DNA from: Deltaproteobacteria bacterium
GTDB lineage: Bacteria > Desulfobacterota > Syntrophia > Syntrophales > UBA2210
NCBI GenBank assembly: GCA_016930775.1
Contig: JAFGGB010000112.1
Location: forward strand, 1 to 63,782
DNA length: 63,782 nucleotides
Direction of reading: 5' to 3'
Position numbers and translations under genes: made by a program. Positions 45,904 through 59,582 of the stretch are shown in pieces (the stretch's first letter is position 1; every line of letters starts with the position of its first letter). The notes under the pieces were generated by a model. It was not told the DNA's origin. It worked only from the letters and a program-made list of their open reading frames with translations, and ran no database searches.

Positions 45904-46320
45904 CTATCCTGTCGAGACTGCTGCGACCGTCGCCGGCAGAAAATCTGCGATACCGTTAATGAAAGTTTCCCCCTTTGACGACATCTGCGAGACACCCGTC
46001 GTCCGCGGACCTGCTTTTCAATTTCCGTTACGAACCCTGAGCGCTCAGGCCGTCTCTATGGAAACTTCACTATGACCGGTCGCATCAATCAGATTGACGA
46101 GACGGTCCGCCCAGGAACAAACAATGGCGGCCGTCGCACTCGTTCTGCCGCTTTTCTGTTCCTGCTCCATCCAGTCCTCGACGGTGGAACCGTCTCGGAC
46201 TTCAACCCTCTTGCTGGAAACCTTCGTACAGTAGAGTATCCGCCCCGTCGTCGTTCCGGCATCTAAATGGTCCATAATGCCGATATTGCGGACCCTATGT
46301 AAAGGAACAGATCGTGCCGC
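45904..46320 (-). pseudogene. fusA: Decayed fusA (elongation factor G) relic between rpsG and tuf
   Basis: One reading frame keeps the EF-G opening without a start codon: ARSVPLHRVRNIGIMDHLDAG, where GCG stands at the expected Met. It continues with GRILYCTKVSSKRVEVRDG, DWMEQEQKSGRTSATAA and NLIDATGHSEVSIETA. Normal EF-G has [37 protein letters not shown] and NIIDTPGHVDFTIE. The P-loop lysine is gone (AGTTT for AGKTT) and the G3 motif DTPGH reads DATGH. Beyond a TGA at 46045-46047 the frame still reads ALRVRNGN (EF-G SLRVLDGAV). After a second TGA at 46018-46020 a block resembling EF-G residues near 255-280 follows (MSSKGETFINGIADFLPA for FKNKGVQxLLDAVxDYLPS), ending at a TAG at 45904-45906. 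About 1.7 kb of the gene is missing. Confidence 0.88.
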
Positions 46321-46364
46321 GACGCACCATCGATCACCACAAGCTGACCAATAGATTGCGCCTA

Positions 46365-46850
<486 letters not shown>

Positions 46851-47222
46851 TTACTTCGGCCTCTTTGCGCCGTATTTCGATCTTGACTGCTTCCGGTCCT
46901 GAACACCATGAGCGTCGAGCGTTCCTCGAACGATGTGGTAGCGGACGCCCGGAAGGTCCTTAACGCGCCCCCCCCTTACAAGTACAACGGAGTGCTCCTG
47001 AAGATTGTGCCCTACTCCTGGTATATAGGACGTGACCTCATAGCCGCTCGTAAGACGAACGCGGGCCACTTTACGTAAGGCCGAGTTTGGCTTCTTCGGT
47101 GTCGTTGTATAGACGCGGATGCAGACGCCGCGGCGTTGGGGACATCCGGCAAGGGCCGGCGCCTTTTCCTTTTTCCGAACCTTCTGTCTACCCTTGCGAA
47201 CCAGTTGGTTAATAGTCGGCAT
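46851..47222 (-). CDS. rpsL: Ribosomal protein S12
   Basis: A 123-residue decoding-centre protein. [21 protein letters not shown] has the lysine whose change gives streptomycin resistance (wild type here), and [33 protein letters not shown] is standard. It opens the str-type set, 72 bases after rpoC with no terminator between. Confidence 0.97.
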   Translation of the reverse strand: MPTINQLVRKGRQKVRKKEKAPALAGCPQRRGVCIRVYTTTPKKPNSALRKVARVRLTSGYEVTSYIPGVGHNLQEHSVVLVRGGRVKDLPGVRYHIVRGTLDAHGVQDRKQSRSKYGAKRPK

Positions 47223-47294
47223 TCGTCCTCCAAACCTAACAATCTATACCTTGCCTTCGACAGCGCAATCCGCTACAAAAAGAAAGGCTTTGTA

Positions 47295-50200
47295 TCAATT
47301 CGCGGCTTCACTGTCAAGTACTTTCTCACCATTTTCAGCGGATTCGATGAGAATCTCCGGACCATCGTCGATAATCGACTCCGGCGCCGTCCTTACATTG
47401 ATTCCCAGCGTTCTGTATAGCGGAAGTCCCGTTCCTGCAGGGATAAGCCGCCCCATGATAACATTCTCCTTGAGCCCTTGGAGCCGGTCGATTTTACCGG
47501 CCAATGCTGCCTCAGTGAGAACGCGTGTCGTCTCTTGAAAGGATGCGGCAGCTATGAAGCTTTCCGTCGTAAGAGATGCTTTCGTAATGCCTAACAGGAC
47601 CGGCTCGCCGATAGCAGGCTTGCCGTCTCTGGCAAGAACCTTTTCATTCTCCTCATCGAAGAGGACTCGATCAACCTGTTCGTCCGACAGGAAATCCGTA
47701 TCGCCTGGATCGGCGATTCGGATTTTCCTGAGCATTTGCCGAACGATGATCTCGATGTGCTTATCGTTGATCTTTACACCCTGCAACCGGTAGACCTCCT
47801 GAACCTCGTCAACGAGATACCGGGCCAGTTCTTTAACTCCTTTGATTGTAAGAATGTCATGTGGATTGCTCGCGCCACCCATAAGCGGCTCGCCGGCGAT
47901 GATACGGTCTCCCTCCTGGACATTCACGTGCTTTCCCTTGGGAACAAGATATTCCTTGGGCTCTCCAACCTCAGGCGTCACAATGATTTGTCTTTTTCCT
48001 TTAATGTCATCGGAGAAGGAAACCACGCCGTCTATCTCGGCGATCATCGCGTACTCCTTCGGCTTTCGGGCTTCGAAAAGTTCCGCGACTCGAGGAAGTC
48101 CTCCCGTTATGTCCTTTGTCTTCGTCGTCTCCCGGGGAATCTTGGCAATAACGTCGCCTGCCTTGATCTCTCTTCCTTCCGCAACGAGGATGTTTGCACC
48201 TACGGGCAGAAGATGGCGCGCCATCGCCTGAGTCCCTGGGATCCTTGCAGTTTTTCCTTCCGGGTTCTTAATTGAAACCCGGGGACGAAGATCCAGGTTT
48301 CTGTATTCCACTATGACCTTGCGAGAGAGGCCCGTTACTTCATCGAGCTGCTCTTGCATTGTTTTACCCTCGATGATGTCGCCGTATTTAATGATGCCCC
48401 CAACTTCGCTAAGAATAGGGATGGAGAAGGGATCCCACTCGGCCAGGAGTGTTCCCCGGGTTACAGTTTCTCCTTCGTTTGCTCGAAGGTACGCGCCGTA
48501 CGGAACGGGATATTTGCCGCGGCTCCGCCCCGCGTTATCGATGATATGAAGCTCTCCATTCCGGCTCATGACAATCGACTCATTGTTTCGGTTCACAGCC
48601 GTGTGCAGATTGACAAACCGCATGATTCCTTCATGGCGGGATTCAAGAGTGGAACGTTCCTCGAATTTAGCCGTACCGCCGATATGGAACGTTCTCATTG
48701 TCAGCTGAGTGCCGGGCTCGCCGATCGACTGGGCTGCAACTATTCCGACAGCTTCGCCAATGTTGACAAGATGACCGTGAGCAAGATCTCTTCCATAGCA
48801 TTTTGCGCAGACTCCAGGGGCAGCCTTGCAAGTTAGAACCGACCGAATAAGAACCCGTTCGAGACCGGCGCGATCGATTTTATCGGCCAAAGCCTCATCG
48901 ATTTCCTGGCCTGACCGGACGATAACCTCGTTTGTGAAAGGATCGCTTATATCCTCGAGAGCCACTCGACCAAGGACGCGGTCGCCGGCCGTCTCTATGA
49001 TTTCACCGCCCTCCGTAAGGGCCGAAACGAAGATGCCGTCAAGGGTTCCGCAATCATATTCTAGAATAATGCAATCCTGCGCAACATCCACGAGCCGTCT
49101 CGTCAGATATCCAGAATTGGCCGTCTTAAGGGCCGTATCGGCGAGGCCTTTCCGGGCGCCGTGAGTAGAAATGAAGTATTGAAGAACCGTCAGTCCCTCA
49201 CGAAAGTTGGCTGTAATCGGCGTCTCAATGATCTCGCCCGAGGGTTTAGCCATGAGACCGCGCATGCCGGCCAGCTGACGAATCTGCGCGGCGCTGCCGC
49301 GAGCTCCCGAGTCAGCCATCATGTAAATAGGATTGAAGCTCGGTGTTTTTTTCGTTTCACCAGAGGCGCCTACAACATCTTCAGTGCTGATATCTCTGAG
49401 CATATCGTCGGCCACTTTCTCCGTAGCGTGAGCCCAGATGTCAATGACCTTGTTGTAGCGTTCGCCGTCCGTGATGAGACCGTCCATATACTGCCGCTGG
49501 ATTTCCAGAACATCGTTCTTTGCCTCATCGACTATGCCTTCTTTCGACTTGGGAATCGCCATGTTATCAAGAGCGAAAGAAAGGCCGGACTGTGTAGCGA
49601 ACTTGAATCCCAGGTCCTTCAAACGATCCGCGAGTATCACGGTCGTTTTCGCCCCGCAGGTTCTGTATGTATAGTCGATCAGTGTTGCCAGTTCCTTTTT
49701 GTTCATTACTTTATTTACAGCGGCGAAGGGGATCTCATTGGGCACAATTTCATACAGCACAATGCGCCCGACGGTAGTATCCACAAAATCTCCATTCATT
49801 CGAACTTTGATCTTGCTGTGGAGTTCAACGGCGCCTCCGTCATAGGCCCGCCGCACTTCCTCGGGGCTTGCAAAGGCCATCCCCTCGCCCTGTCCGAACT
49901 CCTTCGCTCTCGTCACGTAATAGATGCCGAGAACTATGTCCTGGTTCGGTATGATGATGGGCTTCCCATGAGCTGGAGACAGGATGTTATTTGTCGACAT
50001 CATGAGGCACCTGGCCTCCACCTGAGCCTCGACGGAGAGGGGCACATGAACTGCCATTTGATCGCCGTCAAAGTCGGCGTTAAAGGCCATGCAGACCAGC
50101 GGATGAAGCTGAATCGCTTTGCCCTCAATGAGTATCGGTTCGAAGGCCTGAATGCCCAGCCTGTGAAGAGTGGGCGCACGGTTCAGTAGAATGGGATATT

Positions 50201-51455
50201 CCCGGACAACCTCGTCCAAGGCATCCCACACTTCTGGCTCTTCCCGTTCCACCATTTTCTTCGCACTCTTGACGGTGGTTACAAAACCCTTCTGTGCAAG
50301 ACGGTTGTAAATGAACGGCTTAAAGAGCTCGAGGGCCATCTTCTTGGGAAGACCGCACTGATGCAGCCGGAGATCGGGCCCGACAGTGATGACCGAGCGA
50401 CCCGAGTAGTCCACACGCTTGCCCAGGAGGTTCTGACGGAACCGGCCCTGCTTGCCCTTCAGCATGTCCGAGAGAGACCGAAGGGGACGTTTGTTTGTGC
50501 CTGTTACAGCTCGCCCCCGGCGACCGTTGTCAAAAAGCACGTCAACAGCCTCCTGGAGCATTCTCTTCTCGTTACGAATGATGATTTCCGGAGCGTTCAG
50601 TTCCAGGAGCCGTTTCAGCCTGTTGTTCCGGTTGATCACTCGGCGGTACAGATCATTGAGGTCGGAGGTGGCGAACCGTCCGCCGTCAAGGGGAACGAGC
50701 GGACGGAGATCCGGCGGTATCACCGGGAGAACCTTGAGAATCATCCATTCGGGACGGTTGCCCGACTTTTTGATCGTCTCGATGACCTTAAGACGTTTTA
50801 TGATTTTTTTACGCTTCGTCTCCGAGGCAGTGGCGCTGAGTTCCGCACGGAGTTCCACATCAAGTTTGTCCGAATCCGTCTGTTCCAGCAGCTTCCTGAT
50901 CGCCTCTGCTCCGATGCCTGCCTCAAAACCGTCGGGACCGTATTCCTCTCGAAGCTCTATGAACTTTTCTTCCGTGAGAAGCTCCATCCGGCGAAGGGTC
51001 GTATTTTTAGGATCCAGGACGATCCAGGACTCGAAATACAGAACCCTTTCCAGTTCCTTCAACGTAAGATCGAGTACGTTGCCGATCCTGCTGGGCAGGC
51101 TTTTAAGGAACCAGATATGGGCAACGGGCGAAGCGAGCACGATGTGTCCCATACGATCGCGGCGCACCTTGGACTGGATCACCTCGACGCCGCATTTCTC
51201 GCAGACCATGCCCCGATGCTTCATCCGCTTGTAGCGGCCGCAAAGGCATTCATAATCCTTCACGGGACCAAATATTTTCGCGCAAAAGAGGCCATCCCTC
51301 TCCGGCTTAAAGGTTCGATAATTGATCGTCTCAGGCTTCTTAACTTCACCATGCGACCAGGACAGTATTTTTTCCGGCGAAGCCAGGGATATTTTAATGG
51401 CGTTGAACCTGACTGGATCTTTCGGTTTTTCGAAGAACCCAAATATATCTTCCAC
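47295..51455 (-). CDS. rpoC: RNA polymerase beta' subunit
   Basis: The 1386-residue catalytic subunit. The N-terminal zinc finger ([23 protein letters not shown]), the lid and rudder region, the magnesium triad [12 protein letters not shown], the bridge-helix and trigger-loop region ([25 protein letters not shown]) and the second zinc site ([17 protein letters not shown]) are intact. The start is GTG at 51455, 49 bases after rpoB. No large lineage insertion is apparent. Confidence 0.98.
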   Translation of the reverse strand: MEDIFGFFEKPKDPVRFNAIKISLASPEKILSWSHGEVKKPETINYRTFKPERDGLFCAKIFGPVKDYECLCGRYKRMKHRGMVCEKCGVEVIQSKVRRDRMGHIVLASPVAHIWFLKSLPSRIGNVLDLTLKELERVLYFESWIVLDPKNTTLRRMELLTEEKFIELREEYGPDGFEAGIGAEAIRKLLEQTDSDKLDVELRAELSATASETKRKKIIKRLKVIETIKKSGNRPEWMILKVLPVIPPDLRPLVPLDGGRFATSDLNDLYRRVINRNNRLKRLLELNAPEIIIRNEKRMLQEAVDVLFDNGRRGRAVTGTNKRPLRSLSDMLKGKQGRFRQNLLGKRVDYSGRSVITVGPDLRLHQCGLPKKMALELFKPFIYNRLAQKGFVTTVKSAKKMVEREEPEVWDALDEVVREYPILLNRAPTLHRLGIQAFEPILIEGKAIQLHPLVCMAFNADFDGDQMAVHVPLSVEAQVEARCLMMSTNNILSPAHGKPIIIPNQDIVLGIYYVTRAKEFGQGEGMAFASPEEVRRAYDGGAVELHSKIKVRMNGDFVDTTVGRIVLYEIVPNEIPFAAVNKVMNKKELATLIDYTYRTCGAKTTVILADRLKDLGFKFATQSGLSFALDNMAIPKSKEGIVDEAKNDVLEIQRQYMDGLITDGERYNKVIDIWAHATEKVADDMLRDISTEDVVGASGETKKTPSFNPIYMMADSGARGSAAQIRQLAGMRGLMAKPSGEIIETPITANFREGLTVLQYFISTHGARKGLADTALKTANSGYLTRRLVDVAQDCIILEYDCGTLDGIFVSALTEGGEIIETAGDRVLGRVALEDISDPFTNEVIVRSGQEIDEALADKIDRAGLERVLIRSVLTCKAAPGVCAKCYGRDLAHGHLVNIGEAVGIVAAQSIGEPGTQLTMRTFHIGGTAKFEERSTLESRHEGIMRFVNLHTAVNRNNESIVMSRNGELHIIDNAGRSRGKYPVPYGAYLRANEGETVTRGTLLAEWDPFSIPILSEVGGIIKYGDIIEGKTMQEQLDEVTGLSRKVIVEYRNLDLRPRVSIKNPEGKTARIPGTQAMARHLLPVGANILVAEGREIKAGDVIAKIPRETTKTKDITGGLPRVAELFEARKPKEYAMIAEIDGVVSFSDDIKGKRQIIVTPEVGEPKEYLVPKGKHVNVQEGDRIIAGEPLMGGASNPHDILTIKGVKELARYLVDEVQEVYRLQGVKINDKHIEIIVRQMLRKIRIADPGDTDFLSDEQVDRVLFDEENEKVLARDGKPAIGEPVLLGITKASLTTESFIAAASFQETTRVLTEAALAGKIDRLQGLKENVIMGRLIPAGTGLPLYRTLGINVRTAPESIIDDGPEILIESAENGEKVLDSEAAN

Positions 51456-51504
51456 TTATGTTGACTCCCTTACGGTTGAATATTCATCACGGGATACCCC
51501 AGGA

Positions 51505-55593
<4,089 letters not shown>

Positions 55594-55652
55594 ACTCTCC
55601 CTTGAGTCGGTACTGGTTTTTTACGCCGTCAGACGTATGCACCGACGGTTCA

Positions 55653-56045
55653 TTACTTAATCTCGACCGTACCGCCAACCTTTTCCAGCTTAGCTTTAAT
55701 GTCAGCGGCTTCATCCTTCGAGACGCCTTCCTTCACGGACTTCGGAACACCTTCGACCAGATCTTTCGCTTCCTTCAGGCCCAGACCGGTAATGGCCCGG
55801 ACTTCTTTAATAACCTGGATCTTCTGGTCCCCGAAACTGGTAAGGACAACGTTGAACTCCGTCTGTTCTTCCACTGCTTCGGCAGCACTGCCGGGAGCGG
55901 CAATAGATCCAAAAGCCGCCATAGGCGCGGCGGCAGTTACGCCGAACTTTTCCTCAAGCTCCTTTACGAGCTGCGACAGTTCGATAACCGTCATCTGTTC
56001 AATAAATGCAATCACATCTTCTTTCGTAATCTTTGTCTCTGCCAT
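55653..56045 (-). CDS. rplL: Ribosomal protein L7/L12
   Basis: A 130-residue stalk protein present in several copies that recruits the translational GTPases. The N-terminal dimer domain ([26 protein letters not shown]), Ala-rich hinge and C-terminal domain ([39 protein letters not shown]) are standard. It lies 35 bases after rplJ. Confidence 0.97.
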   Translation of the reverse strand: MAETKITKEDVIAFIEQMTVIELSQLVKELEEKFGVTAAAPMAAFGSIAAPGSAAEAVEEQTEFNVVLTSFGDQKIQVIKEVRAITGLGLKEAKDLVEGVPKSVKEGVSKDEAADIKAKLEKVGGTVEIK

Positions 56046-56080
56046 GTTCTTCGTTCCTTCCTGTTATTGGTTTGGTCAGA

Positions 56081-56626
56081 TTAGTTTGCCTGTTCTTTCT
56101 TCACCCGGTACGCCTCGATCACTTGGACGAACTGCCTCGGCACGCCAGCGAGAACGTTGACGAAGCGCGATTGCACGCCCACCATCACCGAGAGCAGGTT
56201 CGCCATGAGAACATCTCTCCCGGGGAGGTCCGCCAGGACCTTGATCTGCGCCGTGTCCAGCAATGTGCCGTCGAGTACGCCAACCTTGATCTCGAATTTT
56301 TCGTTCTTCTTGGCGAATTCAGTGATGGCTTTCGTCGCTGTCACGACGTCTCCGCTACTCACGATAAGGGCCATTGGGCCTCTCAAGTGATCGTTCAACG
56401 GCGAGAAATCAGTGTTTTCAGAAGCAATCCCCAGGAGATTGTTCTTAACCACTCTCATCTCGCCGTGGCTCTTGCGAAGCTGGTTCCTCAGATCCGTGAT
56501 TTGCGCCACGGTCATGCCGCTATAATCGGCCAGGATCGCTAGATTAACGGTCTTGAGTTTCTCATGAAGTTCGGAGACAACCTGTTCTTTCGTTACCCGA
56601 TCCAAATCATTTGCCCCCTTTCGCAT
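56081..56626 (-). CDS. rplJ: Ribosomal protein L10
   Basis: A 181-residue stalk base protein (ATG start at 56626) that with L7/L12 controls its own operon through the leader RNA. LKTVNLAILADYSGMTVAQITDLRNQLRKSHGEMRVVKNNL and the flexible C-terminal helix for L12 dimers are visible. A TTG at 56605 with AGGGGG eight bases upstream gives MDRVTKEQVVSELHE and the more typical length of 174; either start is possible. Confidence 0.96.
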   Translation of the reverse strand: MRKGANDLDRVTKEQVVSELHEKLKTVNLAILADYSGMTVAQITDLRNQLRKSHGEMRVVKNNLLGIASENTDFSPLNDHLRGPMALIVSSGDVVTATKAITEFAKKNEKFEIKVGVLDGTLLDTAQIKVLADLPGRDVLMANLLSVMVGVQSRFVNVLAGVPRQFVQVIEAYRVKKEQAN

Positions 56627-56639
56627 CAAATAGGAGCAT

Positions 56640-56799
56640 CTCCATCATGATTGCACCCGCATGATAGAGACTGCTCATTGAATCGGACTGCCAATAACAG
56701 GAAGAACTGTGTAACCCCTCGCTGTCTCGGCAGGCCGATTTGCATCGATTAAACCTAACGTACCTGCTGTCTTCGACACTATGTCGGAAAACCGCTGTG
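56640..56799 (-). promoter_or_regulatory. L10 leader (ribosomal protein autoregulatory RNA)
   Basis: The 160-base leader before rplJ contains the paired conserved blocks AGACAGCAGG and, 30 bases later, CCTGCCGAG, the hallmark of L10 leader RNAs where L10-L12 binds a kink-turn structure to repress rplJL(BC) translation. CAGCAGG pairs with CCTGCCG across the leader. The structure was judged by eye. Confidence 0.75.
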
Positions 56800-57510
56800 C
56801 TAACCTGTTCGTAAAATGCTCCTGATATCGACTGGATCGACTTTCACACCAGGACCTATCGTGCTGGAAAGGGAAAGAGCCTTCAGGTATGTTCCTTTAC
56901 TGGAAGCAGGTTTCAGCTTTATTATCGTTTCAAGCAATGCGTTGATGTTGCCAATAAGCTTCTCTTCTCCGAAGGACACTTTTCCCACGGGACTGTGAAC
57001 AATGCCCGCCTTTTCGACCCGGAATTCAACCTTGCCCGCTTTCGATTCCTCAACAGCCTGTTGAATGTCGAAAGTTACGGTGCCGACCTTGGGATTCGGC
57101 ATCAGTCCGCGGGGACCGAGAATCTTCCCGAGTTTGCCGACGGCGCCCATCATGTCGGGCGTGGCGATAACTCGATCAAACTCCAGCCAGCCTTCCTTGA
57201 TTTTTTCAATGAAATCGTCGGACCCCACATAGTCTGCTCCTGCCTGACGAGCTTCCTTCTCCTTCTCGCCCTTGGCGAAGACCAGCACCCTAATGGTCTT
57301 GCCGAGGCCGTGGGGAAGGACGACGCTTCCTCGGACCATCTGATCGGCGTGCTTGGGATTAACACCAAGCCTGATCGCCGTATCGACTGTTTCGTCGAAT
57401 TTCGCCCGGGCAGTGGAAATTACCAGAGCAACAGCCTCCTGAAGAGAGTACCGCTTGCCTGGATCTACTTTTGCTCTCGCAGCTGTGTATAACTTACCCC
57501 GATTGGCCAT
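56800..57510 (-). CDS. rplA: Ribosomal protein L1
   Basis: A 236-residue stalk protein that moves deacylated tRNA out of the E site and represses rplKA translation in E. coli. [63 protein letters not shown] and [14 protein letters not shown] are diagnostic. It lies 29 bases after rplK. Confidence 0.97.
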   Translation of the reverse strand: MANRGKLYTAARAKVDPGKRYSLQEAVALVISTARAKFDETVDTAIRLGVNPKHADQMVRGSVVLPHGLGKTIRVLVFAKGEKEKEARQAGADYVGSDDFIEKIKEGWLEFDRVIATPDMMGAVGKLGKILGPRGLMPNPKVGTVTFDIQQAVEESKAGKVEFRVEKAGIVHSPVGKVSFGEEKLIGNINALLETIIKLKPASSKGTYLKALSLSSTIGPGVKVDPVDIRSILRTG

Positions 57511-57539
57511 GAATCAACAACTCCGTGCTACTTTTAATA

Positions 57540-57962
57540 TTAAACAACATCGATGCCCATGGAGCGCGCCGTCCCTTCAAGGATACGCATGGCGCTGTCA
57601 ACATCATAGGCGTTCAGATCCTTAATTTTCAGCTCGGCAATCTCCTTGAGCTGTTTCACCGTGACCGTTCCCACCTTTTGGCGTTTCGGGTCTCCTGACC
57701 CCTTGGCTATTTTCGCCGCCTGCTTTAGAAGGACCGACGCCGGAGGCGTCTTCGTGACAAAGGTAAAGGACTTGTCAGCATAAACAGTGATGAGAACGGG
57801 AATTACTATTCCTTCCTGATTAGACGTCTGGGCATTGTAGGCCTTGCAGAATTCCATAATATTGACGCCGTGCTGGCCCAAAGCAGGTCCAATCGGCGGC
57901 GACGGCGTGGCCTTGCCCGCCTGTATCTGAAGCTTGATTATCGCGATTACCTTCTTTGCCAT
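57540..57962 (-). CDS. rplK: Ribosomal protein L11
   Basis: A 140-residue protein of the GTPase-associated centre, needed for stringent-response activation by Rel[38 protein letters not shown] with its proline-rich linker and [19 protein letters not shown] are near-consensus. It lies 57 bases after nusG. Confidence 0.97.
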   Translation of the reverse strand: MAKKVIAIIKLQIQAGKATPSPPIGPALGQHGVNIMEFCKAYNAQTSNQEGIVIPVLITVYADKSFTFVTKTPPASVLLKQAAKIAKGSGDPKRQKVGTVTVKQLKEIAELKIKDLNAYDVDSAMRILEGTARSMGIDVV

Positions 57963-58019
57963 TGCTTACCCCTTGCCATGCTGCCACGTAATAGGTCTGG
58001 AGGCACACTCCAGAGCAAA

Positions 58020-58550
58020 CTAAGTATTCACCACCTGGATGTAATCCAGTTCCACAGGCGTTGATCTGCCAAAAATACTGACTATGACTCTCAGCTTACC
58101 CTTGTCGGGCTTTACTTCATCCACCACACCATCGAAGTTTGTGAAGGGACCGTCAATAATCCGTACGTGATCGCCTTCCTCAAACTTGAATTTGGGCTTT
58201 GGCTTCAGCGTCCCTTCGTCAATACGGGCCTTCAAATGTTCCACGTCGGCGTCTGCAATAGGCGAAGGCTTGTCTCTGCTGCCGACGAAACCCGTCACCT
58301 TGGGAGTGTTTCGAACAATATGCCAGGTGTCGTCGTTCAGTTCCATCCTCACGAGGATATAACCGGGAAAGAATTTACGCTTGGACGTCTTCTTCTCACC
58401 CTTCCTGAGTTCGACAACGTCTTCCTCGGGCACCAGGACATTCTCGAAATAACTCTCCATCCCGGCATTTGCAATCGCCTCAGTGAGGGATTGCTTCACC
58501 CGATTCTCGAAGCCCGAATAGGTATGCACAACATACCATCTGAATGCCAT
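58020..58550 (-). CDS. nusG: Transcription antitermination factor NusG
   Basis: A 176-residue NusG with the NGN domain that clamps RNA polymerase ([52 protein letters not shown]) and a C-terminal KOW domain ([22 protein letters not shown]) that binds S10 or Rho. It lies four bases after secE. Length is typical, with no extra domain. Confidence 0.97.
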   Translation of the reverse strand: MAFRWYVVHTYSGFENRVKQSLTEAIANAGMESYFENVLVPEEDVVELRKGEKKTSKRKFFPGYILVRMELNDDTWHIVRNTPKVTGFVGSRDKPSPIADADVEHLKARIDEGTLKPKPKFKFEEGDHVRIIDGPFTNFDGVVDEVKPDKGKLRVIVSIFGRSTPVELDYIQVVNT

Positions 58551-58554
58551 GATT

Positions 58555-58758
58555 CTACCCCAGGAGAGCTCGAACGATCCTGGTCAGACCCATGTCCACC
58601 AAGCCGAGGAAGAGCGAGACGATGACAACGACGACGAGGACTACGGATGTGGAACCGAGGGCTTGCTTCGGCGTTGGCCACGCTACCTTTTTCAGTTCGA
58701 CCCTCGCTTCCCTGAGAAACTGGACGACCGCGTTTAAGATGGTTCTTAATTTCTCCAT
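58555..58758 (-). CDS. secE: Preprotein translocase subunit SecE
   Basis: A 67-residue single-span SecE: an amphipathic N-terminal helix (VQFLREARVELKKVAWPTPKQALGSTSVVLVV, with the conserved W-P-T-P-K) and one membrane helix. This is the short form. It lies between tRNA-Trp and nusG, the classic order. Confidence 0.95.
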   Translation of the reverse strand: MEKLRTILNAVVQFLREARVELKKVAWPTPKQALGSTSVVLVVVVIVSLFLGLVDMGLTRIVRALLG

Positions 58759-58784
58759 TTTTTACCATACCCATGTAATAATAA

Positions 58785-58862
58785 TGGCAGGCCAGGAGGG
58801 ATTCGAACCCCCAGCATCCGGATTTGGAGTCCGGCGCTCTATCCAATTAGAGCTACTGGCCC
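58785..58862 (-). tRNA. trpT: tRNA-Trp (CCA)
   Basis: Acceptor GGGCCAG pairs with CTGGCCT, the D arm is GCTC-GAGC, the anticodon loop contains CCA between GGACT and AATCC, and the T arm has GGTTCGAATCC. The CCA end is encoded. It lies between rpmG and secE. Confidence 0.95.
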
Positions 58863-58870
58863 GTGCCGTG

Positions 58871-59020
58871 TTACTTCGTCTCCCTGTGAACCGTGTGAAT
58901 CCGGCAGAAGCGGCAATATTTCTTGAATTCGAGACGATCTTTCGTCGTCCGCTTGTTCTTCGTCGTCGAGTAATTTCTACGTTTACATTCGCTGCACGCG
59001 AGGGTTATCTTGTCTCTCAT
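58871..59020 (-). CDS. rpmG: Ribosomal protein L33, zinc-binding form
   Basis: A 49-residue L33 starting [20 protein letters not shown] with CxxC pairs in CSECKRR and KYCRFCRIH, the zinc (C+) form. The ATG at 59020 matches the family's normal start; longer readings would enter tRNA-Thr. It lies between tRNA-Thr and tRNA-Trp. Confidence 0.95.
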   Translation of the reverse strand: MRDKITLACSECKRRNYSTTKNKRTTKDRLEFKKYCRFCRIHTVHRETK

Positions 59021-59042
59021 GATTATACCTGCTCTGTAATAA

Positions 59043-59118
59043 CTGGAGCCCACGACCAGGATTGAACTGGTGACCTCATCCTTACCAAGGATGTGCTCTA
59101 CCGACTGAGCTACGTGGG
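59043..59118 (-). tRNA. thrT: tRNA-Thr (GGT)
   Basis: 76 bases with CCA. Acceptor GCCCACG, D arm GCTC-GAGC, anticodon GGT in CTTGGTAA, and T loop TTCAATC. It is the fourth of four tRNAs in the leader of the operon. Confidence 0.95.
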
Positions 59119-59175
59119 CATGTCGCCTCTGTTCGGCACCGCCTCACCCAACGTCCTTCTCCGCAGTCAAATTTA

Positions 59176-59251
59176 TGGAGCGGGAAACGGGATTCGAACC
59201 CGCGACCCTCAGCTTGGAAGGCTGATGCTCTAGCCACTGAGCTACTCCCGC
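59176..59251 (-). tRNA. glyT: tRNA-Gly (TCC)
   Basis: 76 bases with CCA. Acceptor GCGGGAG, anticodon TCC in CTTCCAA, T loop TTCGAAT. Third in the tRNA cluster. Confidence 0.95.
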
Positions 59252-59274
59252 TTACTGACGGAGAAACCAAAAAA

Positions 59275-59359
<85 letters not shown>

Positions 59360-59377
59360 TCAACATTCGCTTCCAAA

Positions 59378-59453
59378 TGGAGCTGGCGATGGGACTCGAA
59401 CCCGCAACCTGCTGATTACAAATCAGCTGCTCTACCGCTTGAGCTACGCCAGC
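59378..59453 (-). tRNA. thrU: tRNA-Thr (TGT)
   Basis: 76 bases with CCA. Acceptor GCTGGCG, anticodon TGT in TTTGTAA, T loop TTCGAGT. First of the cluster, 75 bases downstream of the promoter's -10. Confidence 0.95.
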
Positions 59454-59528
59454 TTGACAGCGATTAAAAAAACAAGCGATTTCGTACGCTGCTCAATATG
59501 CAATATCGTGCGAAAACGCGAATTAGGG

Positions 59529-59557
59529 ACATTAAATACATTGCCCCTTTTTGTCAA
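59529..59557 (-). promoter_or_regulatory. Promoter of the tRNA-rpmG-secE-nusG-rpl-rpo operon
   Basis: Minus strand TTGACA (59552-59557), 17-base spacer and TAATGT (59529-59534). It is the only consensus-like promoter upstream of the four tRNA genes. The short intergenic gaps downstream suggest that it feeds the whole secE-nusG-rplK cluster. Confidence 0.6.
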
Positions 59558-59582
59558 GTAGTTTTTCGCGCTCACCGTCAAA

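Noticed and set aside
45729-45995. Minus-strand 88-codon frame downstream of the fusA relic as a gene
   Set aside because: It overlaps the EF-G-like block in another frame, has no family resemblance and no ribosome site.
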